Below are positions 24,793-33,688 of a DNA stretch of 51,704 nt, in pieces. Under the pieces are notes generated by a model. The model did no database searches. It was not told where the DNA came from and saw only the letters and a list, made by a program, of their open reading frames with translations. The stretch is from the NCBI GenBank assembly GCA_947445115.1, contig CANFCG010000017.1, positions 1-51,704 of the forward strand, written 5' to 3'. The number at the start of each line of letters is the position of its first letter. The stretch's first letter is position 1. Position numbers and translations under genes: made by a program. This DNA is from Comamonadaceae bacterium. GTDB taxonomy: Bacteria > Pseudomonadota > Gammaproteobacteria > Burkholderiales > Burkholderiaceae_C.

Positions 24793-26034
24793 TTAAAGCG
24801 CAAGACTCGCGATGACACTCTCAGCCGCTCGCTTGCCGCTGGCCAAGCAAGCCGTGAGCAAATAGCCCCCCGTTGGCGCCTCCCAATCCAACATTTCACC
24901 AGCGCAAAACACGCCTTGCAATTGATTCAGCATGAGGCCATCCGTCACTGCTTCAAAGCGCACGCCACCAGCCGTGCTGATCGCCTCGTCAATCGGTCTC
25001 GCGCTGCCAAGCCTTATTTGCAGGGCTTTGCAGGCATTGGCAAGCGCCAATGCATTATTCATAAGCTCTTTGGACAATAGCTCGTACAGCAGGCCCATTT
25101 TGACGCCGTCAAGCCCAAGGCGACTTTTCAGATGGCTAGATAAGGACTTCGAACCACGTGGATGCTGAATCTCGCGCAGCACGCGTTCCTGCGAAAAATC
25201 GGGCAACAAATCGAGGTGGAACATAGTGTTGCCATTTACAGAAATAGCATCCCGCAGTTGACTCGATAACGCGTAAATCAAGCTGCCCTCGACACCTGTT
25301 TCTGTGATGACGAATTCACCGCGCGTGCCATCAATCGCCACCGTCTTCAAAGGGTGTCCCGCAAATCGAGTTTTGAAGTGTTCACTCCAAGCAGGCGATA
25401 CATCAAAACCACAGTTCGATGGAACGAGTGGCGCGACATCAACGCCACGCGTTTGAAGTAGTCCGGCCCAAGCGCCATCTGAGCCAAGACGCTTCCAACT
25501 TGCCCCACCTAACGCCAAAACAACACTACTGCAAGCCTTACGGGATGTGGCCTGCGTGCCATCTTTGACATCAAACATGAGTTCGCCAGCGGCGTTCCAA
25601 CCCGTCCATTTGTGGCGCATATGAAAGCGCACAGGCACACCGCCCTCACTCACATCGGGATGACGCAGGCGATGCAACCACGCTCGCAGTAACGGCGCAG
25701 CCTTCATGTCCTTGGGGAAAACGCGGCCTGATGTGCCGACGAATGTTTCAATGCCGAGACCTGCTGCCCACTCGCGCACTTCGTCCGCGCCAAAGCCGCT
25801 TTGTGATGCCGTGAGCATCGGCTCGATTTGCGCCTGTCGATTGCCATAGCGCGTGGCAAAACGATCCACTGGGTCGTTGTGAGTAAGGTTAAGCCCCCCC
25901 TTACCTGCCAGTAAAAATTTACGCCCAACGGATGGCATTGCATCATACAGATCGACCTGCACGCCCTTACTGGATAAGACTTCGGCAGCCATCAAACCCG
26001 CGGGGCCACCACCAATGATGACGACAGTCTTCAT
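24793..26034 (-). CDS. NAD(P)/FAD-dependent oxidoreductase (HI0933/BaiN-like)
   Basis: A 413-residue flavoprotein of the HI0933/YhiN/BaiN family. The N-terminal FAD-binding motif is VVIIGGGPAGLMAAEVL with GxGxxG spacing, followed by LLAGKGGLNLTHND, the family hallmark, and VLALGGASWKRLGSDG. The C-terminal part reads VFCAGEMLDWEAPTGGYLLT, also conserved. Enzymes of this family reduce or dehydrogenate substrates such as bile-acid-like compounds, but the role here is unknown. Its start overlaps the stop of the HAD phosphatase gene by four bases (ATGA), so the two are co-translated. Confidence 0.9.
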   Translation of the reverse strand: MKTVVIIGGGPAGLMAAEVLSSKGVQVDLYDAMPSVGRKFLLAGKGGLNLTHNDPVDRFATRYGNRQAQIEPMLTASQSGFGADEVREWAAGLGIETFVGTSGRVFPKDMKAAPLLRAWLHRLRHPDVSEGGVPVRFHMRHKWTGWNAAGELMFDVKDGTQATSRKACSSVVLALGGASWKRLGSDGAWAGLLQTRGVDVAPLVPSNCGFDVSPAWSEHFKTRFAGHPLKTVAIDGTRGEFVITETGVEGSLIYALSSQLRDAISVNGNTMFHLDLLPDFSQERVLREIQHPRGSKSLSSHLKSRLGLDGVKMGLLYELLSKELMNNALALANACKALQIRLGSARPIDEAISTAGGVRFEAVTDGLMLNQLQGVFCAGEMLDWEAPTGGYLLTACLASGKRAAESVIASLAL

Positions 26035-26711
26035 AGATAACGCTCTAGGTCAGCTAAGTGTTCCAAATGAATGGGCGTGGGCGATAAGCGCTCGGACAGC
26101 GAAGCTAAATCCACCAACGAGAACGCCTGCATACCTGCGCTAACGGCCGCTTTGAGGCCGCTCAAACTGTCCTCCACAGCGGCGCAGTGTTCGGGGGCGA
26201 CACCTAAAAATTCGGCAGCTAGCAAAAATAGCTTCGGGTCTGGTTTAAACGTGTGATGGTCGTAAGCGCTAAACAAGCTATCGGGGGTTTGAAAAAACGG
26301 CAACAAGCCTGTCAATCCCAGCGTGTGTTCTGCTTTCACTCGCGGACCATTGGTGGCTATGGCAACGGGGATACCGCGCTCATGCAAGTGAATCAGCATT
26401 GCTTTTGCGCCTTCAATCTCCGTCAGCTCTAGCTCAAACAACACCGCCATTGCCGCGCGCACCTCAGTAGCGAACTCCTCGGGCATGGGCGTTTCGCTAA
26501 AGCTGTTGATAAGCTCAATATTGAGCGCCATATTGCGCCCCGTGTAGCTGCGCACAAAATCATCAAACGGCATGGCGAAGCCGTACCCCGTCGCGACTTC
26601 GAACATGGCTTTGGCACCCAGCACTTCGCTGTCGACGAGCGTGCCATCGCAATCAAAAATAACGGCTTTGATAGCGGCCTTAGCAATCGGCTTAGTTTTT
26701 AGTTTGTCCAT
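26031..26711 (-). CDS. HAD-superfamily hydrolase (phosphoglycolate-phosphatase-like)
   Basis: A 226-residue cytoplasmic phosphatase. Motif I is VIFDCDGTLVDSE (nucleophile Asp, residues near 19-21), motif II is in IPVAIATNGPR, motif III is the Lys in HTFKPDP and motif IV is AAVEDSLSGLKAA. It has a helical cap domain, like YieH or Gph. It would hydrolyse a small phosphate ester. It lies between mltB (20-base overlap) and the flavoprotein gene, in an operon-like block; no functional link is visible. Confidence 0.9.
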   Translation of the reverse strand: MDKLKTKPIAKAAIKAVIFDCDGTLVDSEVLGAKAMFEVATGYGFAMPFDDFVRSYTGRNMALNIELINSFSETPMPEEFATEVRAAMAVLFELELTEIEGAKAMLIHLHERGIPVAIATNGPRVKAEHTLGLTGLLPFFQTPDSLFSAYDHHTFKPDPKLFLLAAEFLGVAPEHCAAVEDSLSGLKAAVSAGMQAFSLVDLASLSERLSPTPIHLEHLADLERYL

Positions 26712-27672
26712 TTTTTATCTCTTCTCCAATTGCTTGTTGAATAGCAGCACCAAGCTCTAACACGGCGGCTGCATAGTAGTAACTGTTGTTGTACTTCGTA
26801 ATCACAAAAAAATTGTCATCCACAGGATAGAGCGTTGCGTCGTCTACGCCGTTTTCAAGCTCAACGGTCTTGGACTCTAAAACCATATTGGGCGTGGCCT
26901 GCAGGCCATTTTTCCAGCCATAATTTTTAAAATAATTCGCCACCGATCCAATCACATCCGCCTGCGACTGCCACAAATCAATGTGGCCATCGTCATCAAA
27001 ATCGACAGCGTGTTTGAGCCACGAGCTAGGCATGAACTGCGGCCAACCCATGGCGCCTGCGTAGCTGCCTTTATAGCTTGCGGGGTCACGATTCATTTGT
27101 TTGGTCAACATCAAAAACTGCGCTAACTCGCCACGAAAGTAGGTCACGCGTGCCTCGCGCCTTGGGTGCTCTTTAGGATAGTCAAACGACAGCGTGGCCA
27201 ACGCATCCAGCACACGAAAGCCGCCTGTGTTGCGGCCATAAATCGTCTCGACACCCAAGATACCCAGCACGATGCGCGGCGGCACGCCGTACTCATGCTC
27301 GGCCCTGAGAAGCACATCTTTATTGGCTTGCCAGAAAGCCACGCCTGCGGCAATATGCGTGGGCGTGACGAATCGACTGCGGTAAGCTGCCCAATTTTTT
27401 TTACCCCCAACAGGGCCTGGCTGCATCAACTTCACCACTTGCGGCAAAAATTTTGCCTCTTTTATTTGCGTACGAACCCACTCGGGGTCTAGGTTTTCCT
27501 GTTCAGCAATCGCCTGCGCTAACTGCATAGCTTCCGAATTTTTAGCGTAGCTCAGCACATGCCGCGCAGCAGGCTTTGCTCGCTTAGATTTTTTGGCAGC
27601 TGCATACGCGGGGAATTGAAGCAGACTGATCGCAAAAAGCATGACGAGAAAATAAGTACAAAAGCGTGTCAT
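26692..27672 (-). CDS. mltB: Lytic murein transglycosylase B
   Basis: A 326-residue periplasmic enzyme that cleaves the MurNAc-GlcNAc bond of peptidoglycan with 1,6-anhydro ring formation. A Sec signal peptide (MTRFCTYFLVMLFAISLLQF..., ending near AYAA) lacks a lipobox cysteine after the signal, so this is a soluble form. The catalytic glutamate is in LGVETIYGRNTGGFRVLDAL. The lysozyme-like region continues with SYAGAMGWPQFMPSSW and DFDDDGHIDLW. Its start overlaps the end of the DUF58-TgpA gene by four bases, and its 3' end overlaps the HAD gene by 20. Confidence 0.94.
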   Translation of the reverse strand: MTRFCTYFLVMLFAISLLQFPAYAAAKKSKRAKPAARHVLSYAKNSEAMQLAQAIAEQENLDPEWVRTQIKEAKFLPQVVKLMQPGPVGGKKNWAAYRSRFVTPTHIAAGVAFWQANKDVLLRAEHEYGVPPRIVLGILGVETIYGRNTGGFRVLDALATLSFDYPKEHPRREARVTYFRGELAQFLMLTKQMNRDPASYKGSYAGAMGWPQFMPSSWLKHAVDFDDDGHIDLWQSQADVIGSVANYFKNYGWKNGLQATPNMVLESKTVELENGVDDATLYPVDDNFFVITKYNNSYYYAAAVLELGAAIQQAIGEEIKNGQTKN

Positions 27673-30362
27673 GGTTTTATCTGAAAGATTTTTTTGAATT
27701 GCCGCTTAAGTGTAGCTAGATCAGTTTTTTGCGCCGAAATCGGGGCGTAACGCGCGGCCTCTAAATCCCTCAACCACTGAGTCATCTGCGCGTTAGGGTG
27801 CGGCAATGCCAAAGCAATTTCGCGCGGCGTGGCATTTTCGGGAATGTGCATCCCGTGCCGCAACGCCTTATCCCGTATGGCCTGCACAAGTACCGCCCAC
27901 GGGTCTGGCTTACCCGGTCCGCGCCAAGCGTAGGCCAGTAATGCGATCAAAAGCAGCAGCAAGAGCGCCACGTCTAGCAGTTGCACCAAATCTTTCCAAT
28001 TCGGCTCATCAATGCCCAAGCGCTTGAGCCAGCTCATTTGCGCAGCTTGGTTGTAGCCGGCAAACCACGCCGTCCACGCGTGATTCGTCGCCTCCCAGCT
28101 TTGCCGTACACGCCAAAAGCTTTTAAACACAGGTGCCAGCAAACTAGACGACCAGATGCCACGACCTTGCTGCGCAAGCTGCTGCGGAGCTTGGTTAAAG
28201 CGCTCTGCATTTTGGATGCGAGCAGGCGCAATGACGGCCGTGGGGTCTACGCGAAGCCACATCCAGTATGGGCTAGCGGGCAGTTTCCCCCAATACTCTG
28301 CCCACGCATGAGCATTGCTATTGCGTATCACTTGCAAGCCGTCAATGGGGTTGATCTCTGCACCTTGGTAGCCGGTGACCACTCGGGCAGGAATCCCCAC
28401 ACTGCGCATGGCGACGACATAGGCGGTGGCGTAGTGCTCGCAAAAACCTAGCTTGCGATCAAATAAAAGCTCATCCACGACGTGCACACCATAGCTGCCA
28501 GGCGACAACGTATAGCGGTAGCCACCACTGCGCAGCACGCCCAGCAAGTAGTTGCTCCAATCCGTGGTGCTAAAGTTTTTAAACTGCGCGTCGTCCCGCA
28601 AGCCCTGCAGCCATTGGCTTGTGCGTGGATTGCTGCCCAAGGGCAACGTCAATGCAGTTTGCAAGTAGCTGCGGCTTTTACTCTCTCCATCGCTTCTTGC
28701 ATCCAATAGCACGGTGGCGTGATAGGGCTTGCCCTCTTCTTGCATCACGGTGTAACCACGTCCCGAAAATTCGGGTGCATCCAACTGTGCTTTGGGTTTG
28801 GGAACCGCAGGATTGTCGGCACGATAGCTCTTCCATGTACGTCCATCAAAGCGCGGCAGCACATAGCTTCGCAGATAGATGTCTTGGCTATCCAAATGAG
28901 GCGGCGCATCCATTTGCAAGCGCAGCACAATTTTGTTGTCACGCGACAGCTCACCCATATCGCCGACCCGCATCTCGCTACTCAAACCCGTGCTGGCGGC
29001 TGACGGCTGCACTTGCAGCGACCACAGCGGCGCGAAGCGCGGAAATAAAAAGAACATCGTCGCCATAAATGGCGCACCAAAAATTACCAAAGCCAGCGTG
29101 ATTCGCACAGGGCGAGACCACAGTACATATGGCCTAGCAGCCAGTTGGCTATGCGAGAGCACCAACACGTAAAGCAGCGCCGTCAGCCCCAGCACCACTT
29201 GCACGCTGCTGGTGAGCGATTGCGAGACCAAAAAATGCGCGGCCAGCGTGAAGAGTCCTAAATAAACCAGCACCCAATGGTCACGCGTGAAGTCCTTGCC
29301 CTCATTTTTATGACTAGGTAACTCCAACGCCTTAATGCCAAGCAAGCCGATGCAGGCCGACACACTGGCTTCAATGCCACTAAAGCTGCGAAACGGCAAC
29401 CACACCAGCACACCCAAAGCCACGATGAGCGGTAGCTGCAGCCATTTTGGTGCTGATGCTGCACCCGTTTTGATTTGCCACCATCGCCACCCAATCAGGC
29501 TGCAGGCCATCAACGGATACCACCACACCAAATGTTGAAAGAACGGCAAGGCAATGAAGAACAGTGCCAGCAACAGTGTGAGATCACGCATACGAACTGC
29601 ACCAAGGGCGCGGCGCAAGGCATCCAAGTCAGCATTCAACTCTTGTTGCCGTGACAACGGCAGCGCGCTGCGCCGGGCTTGCTCGAGTGGCTCATCACCC
29701 CATTCGCGCACGCCCCAATTGCTAGGCGTATCGGGGCGTTTGGCAACGGTCTTCCACAGCACATCGCGCGGCGCATCGCCCACGCGGTAGGCCCGAATGT
29801 CCGTTTTCATAGCGCCTTGAGAAGAGGTGGTCCATTGACTGTGGCTGGCACGGGTCCCGCCATCGCTATCTGGCACATCAACTTGAACGGCACTTGCTAG
29901 GCGCCACACGCTCCAAAGTCTGAGTAAGCCCAGCGGATAACGCGTCTCGCAGATGATGCGGGGTAAGGGCTGCAGGCCCAGCTTGGTCAGTTTGACACGC
30001 AGACGCTGATCCACATTGCCCAGCTGAATCAACACGTCAATCTCTTCACCCAGTTTGCCGCGCAGTGCCTGCGTCGTCGAGAGCCGAAGCTGGGTCCGCG
30101 TGAGTCCGCGGTGTGCCAAAAATAGACCCACCACCCCTGCGCCCATCAATAAAAAGATAAGGACATAGCCCAAACTCAATTGGTAATTGATCGTGGCGAG
30201 CATGAGCACCGCGATGGTCACCAGCATCATCCAGCCTGCCCGGGTGGGCAGCGCATAAATGTTGTGCGCCGTGAGCACATGCGTATCACTCGCTGGTTTG
30301 CGGCTCAGCCATTTTTCCCACCACTTTGAGTGACGCGTGTCCCACTTGAGATCGAGTTTCAT
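27669..30362 (-). CDS. DUF58-TgpA transglutaminase fusion protein
   Basis: An 897-residue membrane protein that looks like two usually separate genes joined. Residues 1-220 resemble a DUF58 protein: two hydrophobic helices (about 42-82) and the DUF58 motif DIRAYRVGDAPRDVLWKTVA near 188-207. From about residue 245 the sequence follows TgpA: several membrane helices (260-440), FPRFAPLWSLQ, a periplasmic domain, and a transglutaminase-like site with Cys641 (GFCEHYATA), His685 (NAHAW) and Asp706 (RVDPTA), then a last helix (770-790) and a cytosolic tail. The C-terminal part of DUF58 seems absent. MoxR lies directly upstream (TAATG overlap), matching the MoxR-DUF58-TgpA trio. Confidence 0.9.
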   Translation of the reverse strand: MKLDLKWDTRHSKWWEKWLSRKPASDTHVLTAHNIYALPTRAGWMMLVTIAVLMLATINYQLSLGYVLIFLLMGAGVVGLFLAHRGLTRTQLRLSTTQALRGKLGEEIDVLIQLGNVDQRLRVKLTKLGLQPLPRIICETRYPLGLLRLWSVWRLASAVQVDVPDSDGGTRASHSQWTTSSQGAMKTDIRAYRVGDAPRDVLWKTVAKRPDTPSNWGVREWGDEPLEQARRSALPLSRQQELNADLDALRRALGAVRMRDLTLLLALFFIALPFFQHLVWWYPLMACSLIGWRWWQIKTGAASAPKWLQLPLIVALGVLVWLPFRSFSGIEASVSACIGLLGIKALELPSHKNEGKDFTRDHWVLVYLGLFTLAAHFLVSQSLTSSVQVVLGLTALLYVLVLSHSQLAARPYVLWSRPVRITLALVIFGAPFMATMFFLFPRFAPLWSLQVQPSAASTGLSSEMRVGDMGELSRDNKIVLRLQMDAPPHLDSQDIYLRSYVLPRFDGRTWKSYRADNPAVPKPKAQLDAPEFSGRGYTVMQEEGKPYHATVLLDARSDGESKSRSYLQTALTLPLGSNPRTSQWLQGLRDDAQFKNFSTTDWSNYLLGVLRSGGYRYTLSPGSYGVHVVDELLFDRKLGFCEHYATAYVVAMRSVGIPARVVTGYQGAEINPIDGLQVIRNSNAHAWAEYWGKLPASPYWMWLRVDPTAVIAPARIQNAERFNQAPQQLAQQGRGIWSSSLLAPVFKSFWRVRQSWEATNHAWTAWFAGYNQAAQMSWLKRLGIDEPNWKDLVQLLDVALLLLLLIALLAYAWRGPGKPDPWAVLVQAIRDKALRHGMHIPENATPREIALALPHPNAQMTQWLRDLEAARYAPISAQKTDLATLKRQFKKIFQIKP

Positions 30363-31264
30363 TAAAGCGGAATACTTGCCAGCATGGCGGCTAGCTGCTG
30401 CTCGGTAGTGCGATTGGCATTTTCTAAATCTACCAATCTGTGCGCCATCACGGGCATCGCCACAGCTTTGACATCATCGGGGCTCACGAAGTCACGTCCG
30501 GCAAGGTGCACGAAGGCCTTGGTCGCGCGAAGCAAGCTGATAGCGGCACGCGGGCTAATGCCTTGCGCAAACCATTGCCCAGAGCGGCTTGCCAGTACGA
30601 TGCGCTGCACATAGTCGAGCAGCGCATCACTGGCGTGTACGCGCATGGCGGCTTGCTGGGCTTCGGCTAATTGCAACGCCGACATCACGGCAGGCATGGC
30701 TTCAATGGCCTTACGCGAGTCAAGTCCTGCTAGCAATTGGCGCTCGGATGCGGCGTCTGGATAGCCCAGTGAGAGGCGCATCAAAAAGCGATCCATCTGC
30801 GACTCGGGCAGCGGATTCGTACCAGCTTGCTCGCGCGGATTTTGTGTAGCGAGTACAAAAAACGGTGCTGGCAATGCACGGGTTTGTCCTTCAGCGGTCA
30901 CCTGCTTTTCTTCCATCGCCTCCAAGAGTGCGCTTTGTGTTTTGGGACTGGCGCGGTTAATTTCATCCGCCAGTAGCACTTGTGTAAACAACGGACCCGC
31001 GTGGTAAACCCACTGCTCTTTAGCGCGGTCATAAATCGACACGCCCGTTAAATCGGAGGGCATTAAATCGGCAGTGAACTGAACACGGTTAAAGCGCAGC
31101 CCCAGACTTTTGGCAAGCGCATGTGCCAGCGTGGTTTTGCCCACGCCGGGTACGTCTTCAATCAGCAAATGGCCATTGGCAAGCAAGCACGTAACCGCAA
31201 GTTGAATTTGCGGCTCTTTGCCTACAATAACGGAGCTGATTTGTTTGACTAATTTTTGCATCAT
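30362..31264 (-). CDS. MoxR-family AAA+ ATPase
   Basis: A 300-residue ATPase. Walker A is EDVPGVGKTTLAHALAKSL, Walker B is VLLADEINRASPKTQSALLEAM, and the MoxR pattern FFVLATQNPREQAGTNPLPE with sensor and lid segments (GISPRAAISLLRA) follow. MoxR proteins act as chaperones that assemble or activate partner complexes, often with VWA or DUF58 proteins. Its stop and the start of the DUF58-TgpA gene overlap by one base. It is divergent from the SRPBCC gene at 31286. Start is the first of two ATG codons (31264 or 31261). Confidence 0.93.
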   Translation of the reverse strand: MMQKLVKQISSVIVGKEPQIQLAVTCLLANGHLLIEDVPGVGKTTLAHALAKSLGLRFNRVQFTADLMPSDLTGVSIYDRAKEQWVYHAGPLFTQVLLADEINRASPKTQSALLEAMEEKQVTAEGQTRALPAPFFVLATQNPREQAGTNPLPESQMDRFLMRLSLGYPDAASERQLLAGLDSRKAIEAMPAVMSALQLAEAQQAAMRVHASDALLDYVQRIVLASRSGQWFAQGISPRAAISLLRATKAFVHLAGRDFVSPDDVKAVAMPVMAHRLVDLENANRTTEQQLAAMLASIPL

Positions 31265-31285
31265 TTTTATTTTGAGGTGATCATC

Positions 31286-32272
31286 ATGTGGTGGATTTTT
31301 ATATTAATTTTGATTTTGGCGTTGGCTTATTTGCTGAGTCTTCCCAAGCGCTATACCGTGACGCGCTCTATTGTGATTGCAAAACCTGTCGGCGAGGTGT
31401 TTGCCTACGTGCGCGACTTTTCTAATTGGACGGCGTGGAGTCCGTGGAGCTTGCACGAACCCGATCATCAACTGACGATCGATCGCCCCACTGAGCTAGG
31501 AGGCCTGTACGCATGGGATGGCAAAAAAATTGGTGCAGGTCAGATGCAACACACAGGCATTACCTTAAATGAACGCGTAGATATTTTGCTCACGTTTTTG
31601 CGTCCCTTTAAAAACACAGCCAAAGTGGTGTGGTCATTCAGATCCGCGCCCAATGACGCTTGCGAAATCACATGGGATATGCAATCGCAAATGCCGCTGC
31701 CGATGCGCCCTATGCAAGCCTTTATCGCCAAGATGATTGGCTACGACTTTGCGCTGGGTCTTGCGTTGTTGCGCGGCAAGTTAGATCCAACCAGCGAGCA
31801 CCCCAGCATCACCTTTAACGGCGTGGTGGAGCGCGGCGCGCAAACCTATGTGACGGAGCACTTCGAGGGAACGCTTGTGGACATGCGCGGCGCGATGAAG
31901 GAAGCCTATCCGCGCCTGTGGCAAAGGTTGTCCAAAGACACGGAGCGCTGGGAGAAGAAACCCGCGATTGCGGCGTACCACAAAGTCAAGTTTATGAAGG
32001 CCACCACGGTCATGGATATGGGCTTTGCAGTGAAGCAGTTAAACGCTGGCGAGGCAGGACTGGCTTTGCCTGCGGACAAATACTTTCAAATGACGATGCG
32101 CGGTAGTTACGATTTTTTACCTAGCAGTTGGAACACGGTTCATGGGCAAGTCAAAATGCTAAAACTTAAAATTGACAAGAGCCGCCCTGCCCTTGAGGTG
32201 TATCAAATTAATCCCATGGAAGCGCCTAATAGCAACGATTGGACGACGCTGTTATGTGTGCCAATCAAATAA
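31286..32272 (+). CDS. SRPBCC plus GyrI-like domain protein with N-terminal membrane anchor
   Basis: A 328-residue protein. It has an N-terminal transmembrane helix (MWWIFILILILALAYLLSL), a SRPBCC/polyketide-cyclase-like domain (VTRSIVIAKPVGEVFAYVRDF to about residue 165) and a C-terminal domain of the GyrI-like/AraC-effector type (AYHKVKFMKATTVMDMG; DYF-like end GSYDFLPSSW). The helix-plus-two-domain layout occurs in transcription-independent small-molecule binding proteins. The start is ATG 31286 with GAGGTGA upstream; the frame is open to 31256, but that start would overlap moxR. Ligand unknown. Confidence 0.83.
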   Translation: MWWIFILILILALAYLLSLPKRYTVTRSIVIAKPVGEVFAYVRDFSNWTAWSPWSLHEPDHQLTIDRPTELGGLYAWDGKKIGAGQMQHTGITLNERVDILLTFLRPFKNTAKVVWSFRSAPNDACEITWDMQSQMPLPMRPMQAFIAKMIGYDFALGLALLRGKLDPTSEHPSITFNGVVERGAQTYVTEHFEGTLVDMRGAMKEAYPRLWQRLSKDTERWEKKPAIAAYHKVKFMKATTVMDMGFAVKQLNAGEAGLALPADKYFQMTMRGSYDFLPSSWNTVHGQVKMLKLKIDKSRPALEVYQINPMEAPNSNDWTTLLCVPIK

Positions 32273-32275
32273 ATA

Positions 32276-32301
32276 GATTCCCGCTTTCGCGAGAGTGACA
32301 G
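32276..32301 (+). repeat. dRS3-like palindromic repeat, degenerate copy
   Basis: The sequence GATTCCCGCTTTCGCGAGAG followed by TGACA lies at 32276-32300, matching the repeat except near GCGAGAGT. It is the gap between the SRPBCC gene and the HDAC-like gene, whose start is only 13 bases further on. Confidence 0.7.
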
Positions 32302-32313
32302 ACTTATAAAAAT

Positions 32314-33288
32314 ATGCACGAAAAATTCCCTCTTCATAAAACGGCGTTCTACACGCACCCCGACTCGCTGCGCCACGAAATGGGACGCGGTCACCCCGAG
32401 TGCCCCGAGCGTATTAAAGCGATTGAGGCCAAGATGGAATCAAGCGGCCTCAACGCCCACGTCATGCGCCGCACCGCGCCCGAGGCTACGCTCGATCAAC
32501 TCGCATTGGCGCACACCGCCAGCCATGTACAAGAAACTCACAAAGCTGCGATGGATTTGGTGGAGCAATTTGAAGGCAACGGGCTGCGCTATCTGCCGCT
32601 AGACCCCGACACCACGCTTAACCCCTACAGCTGGGGCGCCACGACTGGCGCGGCTGGTGCAGTGATTGCAGCAACAGATGCAGTGATGCGCGGCGAGGTT
32701 GATAACGCCTTTTGCGCCGTGCGCCCGCCAGGTCATCACGCCACGCGCGGCAGATCGATGGGCTTTTGCTTCTTCAATCAAGTGGCAATTGGCGTGGAAT
32801 ACGCGATGGAAGAATACGGCCTCACGCGCGTGGCGGTGGTGGACTTTGATGTGCACCACGGCAATGGCACAGAAGACATCCTGAGCAATGACGAACGCGT
32901 CATGATGTGCGGCATCTTTCAGCATCCGTTTTATCCGCATAGCGGCACAGGTATGGTCGCTGCCAATATGCACAACATCCCTATCGCGGCGCGAACTAAA
33001 GGCTCGGACATTTGCCAAGCGATCCGCGAGGGCTGGCTGCCAGTGCTAGACGCCTTCAAGCCTGAAATCATTTTTATCAGCGCAGGTTTTGATGCGCACA
33101 AAGACGACGACCTAGGGCAGCTCGGTATGACGGAGGCTGACTATGTGTGGATTACCAAAGAGCTGATGAAGATTGCTGACAAGCATTGCAAAGGTCGCAT
33201 CGTGTCCAGCTTAGAGGGTGGCTACAACTTAAATGCGCTGGCGAATAGCGTGGCGGCACATGTGGAAGCCTTGACTGGTATGGCTTAG
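32314..33288 (+). CDS. Histone deacetylase family protein (acetoin-utilization/APAH-like)
   Basis: A 324-residue zinc-dependent amidohydrolase of the arginase/deacetylase fold. Active-site motifs are RPPGHHATRGRSMGFCFFNQ (general base histidines), VVDFDVHHGNGTEDI (zinc ligands Asp and His), SAGFDAHKDDDLG (third ligand) and the late Tyr in LEGGYNLNAL. Bacterial members deacetylate polyamines or acetylated proteins and are not histone-directed. The length is typical (about 310-340). It starts close behind a repeat and has no adjacent functional partner. Substrate is unknown. Confidence 0.94.
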   Translation: MHEKFPLHKTAFYTHPDSLRHEMGRGHPECPERIKAIEAKMESSGLNAHVMRRTAPEATLDQLALAHTASHVQETHKAAMDLVEQFEGNGLRYLPLDPDTTLNPYSWGATTGAAGAVIAATDAVMRGEVDNAFCAVRPPGHHATRGRSMGFCFFNQVAIGVEYAMEEYGLTRVAVVDFDVHHGNGTEDILSNDERVMMCGIFQHPFYPHSGTGMVAANMHNIPIAARTKGSDICQAIREGWLPVLDAFKPEIIFISAGFDAHKDDDLGQLGMTEADYVWITKELMKIADKHCKGRIVSSLEGGYNLNALANSVAAHVEALTGMA

Positions 33289-33298
33289 CGGGTGATTT

Positions 33299-33610
33299 TT
33301 GAATAAGTGGAACATTCCCGAGACGGTAGAAGTCGAGGTTATGGCACGAGATCAATATTGCACTTACTGTGGTGTTGCGTTTGGAGCTTGCGGCACAAGA
33401 AAACCAAAATGTTCATGGGAACACAGCATTAACGATGCAAACATGACCACATCAGTCAACATAGCTCGTTGCCGCATATCTTGCAATGCCAGCAAAGGCG
33501 CAAAGTTATTAACGAATTGGCTTCATACACCGTACTGCAAAAGCAAAGGAATTTCTGCACAATCAATATCTGAGGTGGCGCAGCGCTCACTCCCACTTTC
33601 ATTTATTTAG
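33299..33610 (+). CDS. Small HNH-endonuclease-like protein
   Basis: A 103-residue protein, probably starting with TTG at 33299 behind GGGTGA. It shows zinc-ribbon-like pairs (YCTYCG, then CRISCNASKGAK) around WEHSIND with the histidine, and NIARCRISCN, which together give an HNH-type metal-finger core (Cys-x2-Cys, His, Asn, Cys-x2-3-Cys-like). Such small proteins are often orphan nucleases near mobile or defence genes. It is more AT-rich than its surroundings, which suggests acquisition together with the HipBA module that follows. No modification enzyme is near. Confidence 0.68.
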   Translation: MNKWNIPETVEVEVMARDQYCTYCGVAFGACGTRKPKCSWEHSINDANMTTSVNIARCRISCNASKGAKLLTNWLHTPYCKSKGISAQSISEVAQRSLPLSFI

Positions 33611-33655
33611 TCCGTTAAATCATACTATAAATATATAATGTCTGACTTAACGGAC
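33610..33655 (+). promoter_or_regulatory. Probable hipBA promoter and operator
   Basis: GTCCGTTAA (33610-33618) and TTAACGGAC (33647-33655) are exact inverted repeats of nine bases. A perfect -10 hexamer TATAAT lies between them at 33634-33639. The layout (palindromic arms on both sides of the -10 element of a HipB gene) fits an autoregulatory HipB operator. The hipB start is at 33689. Confidence 0.72.
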
Positions 33656-33688
33656 ATATTTATTATTGATTTGCGATATTATTGCAGC

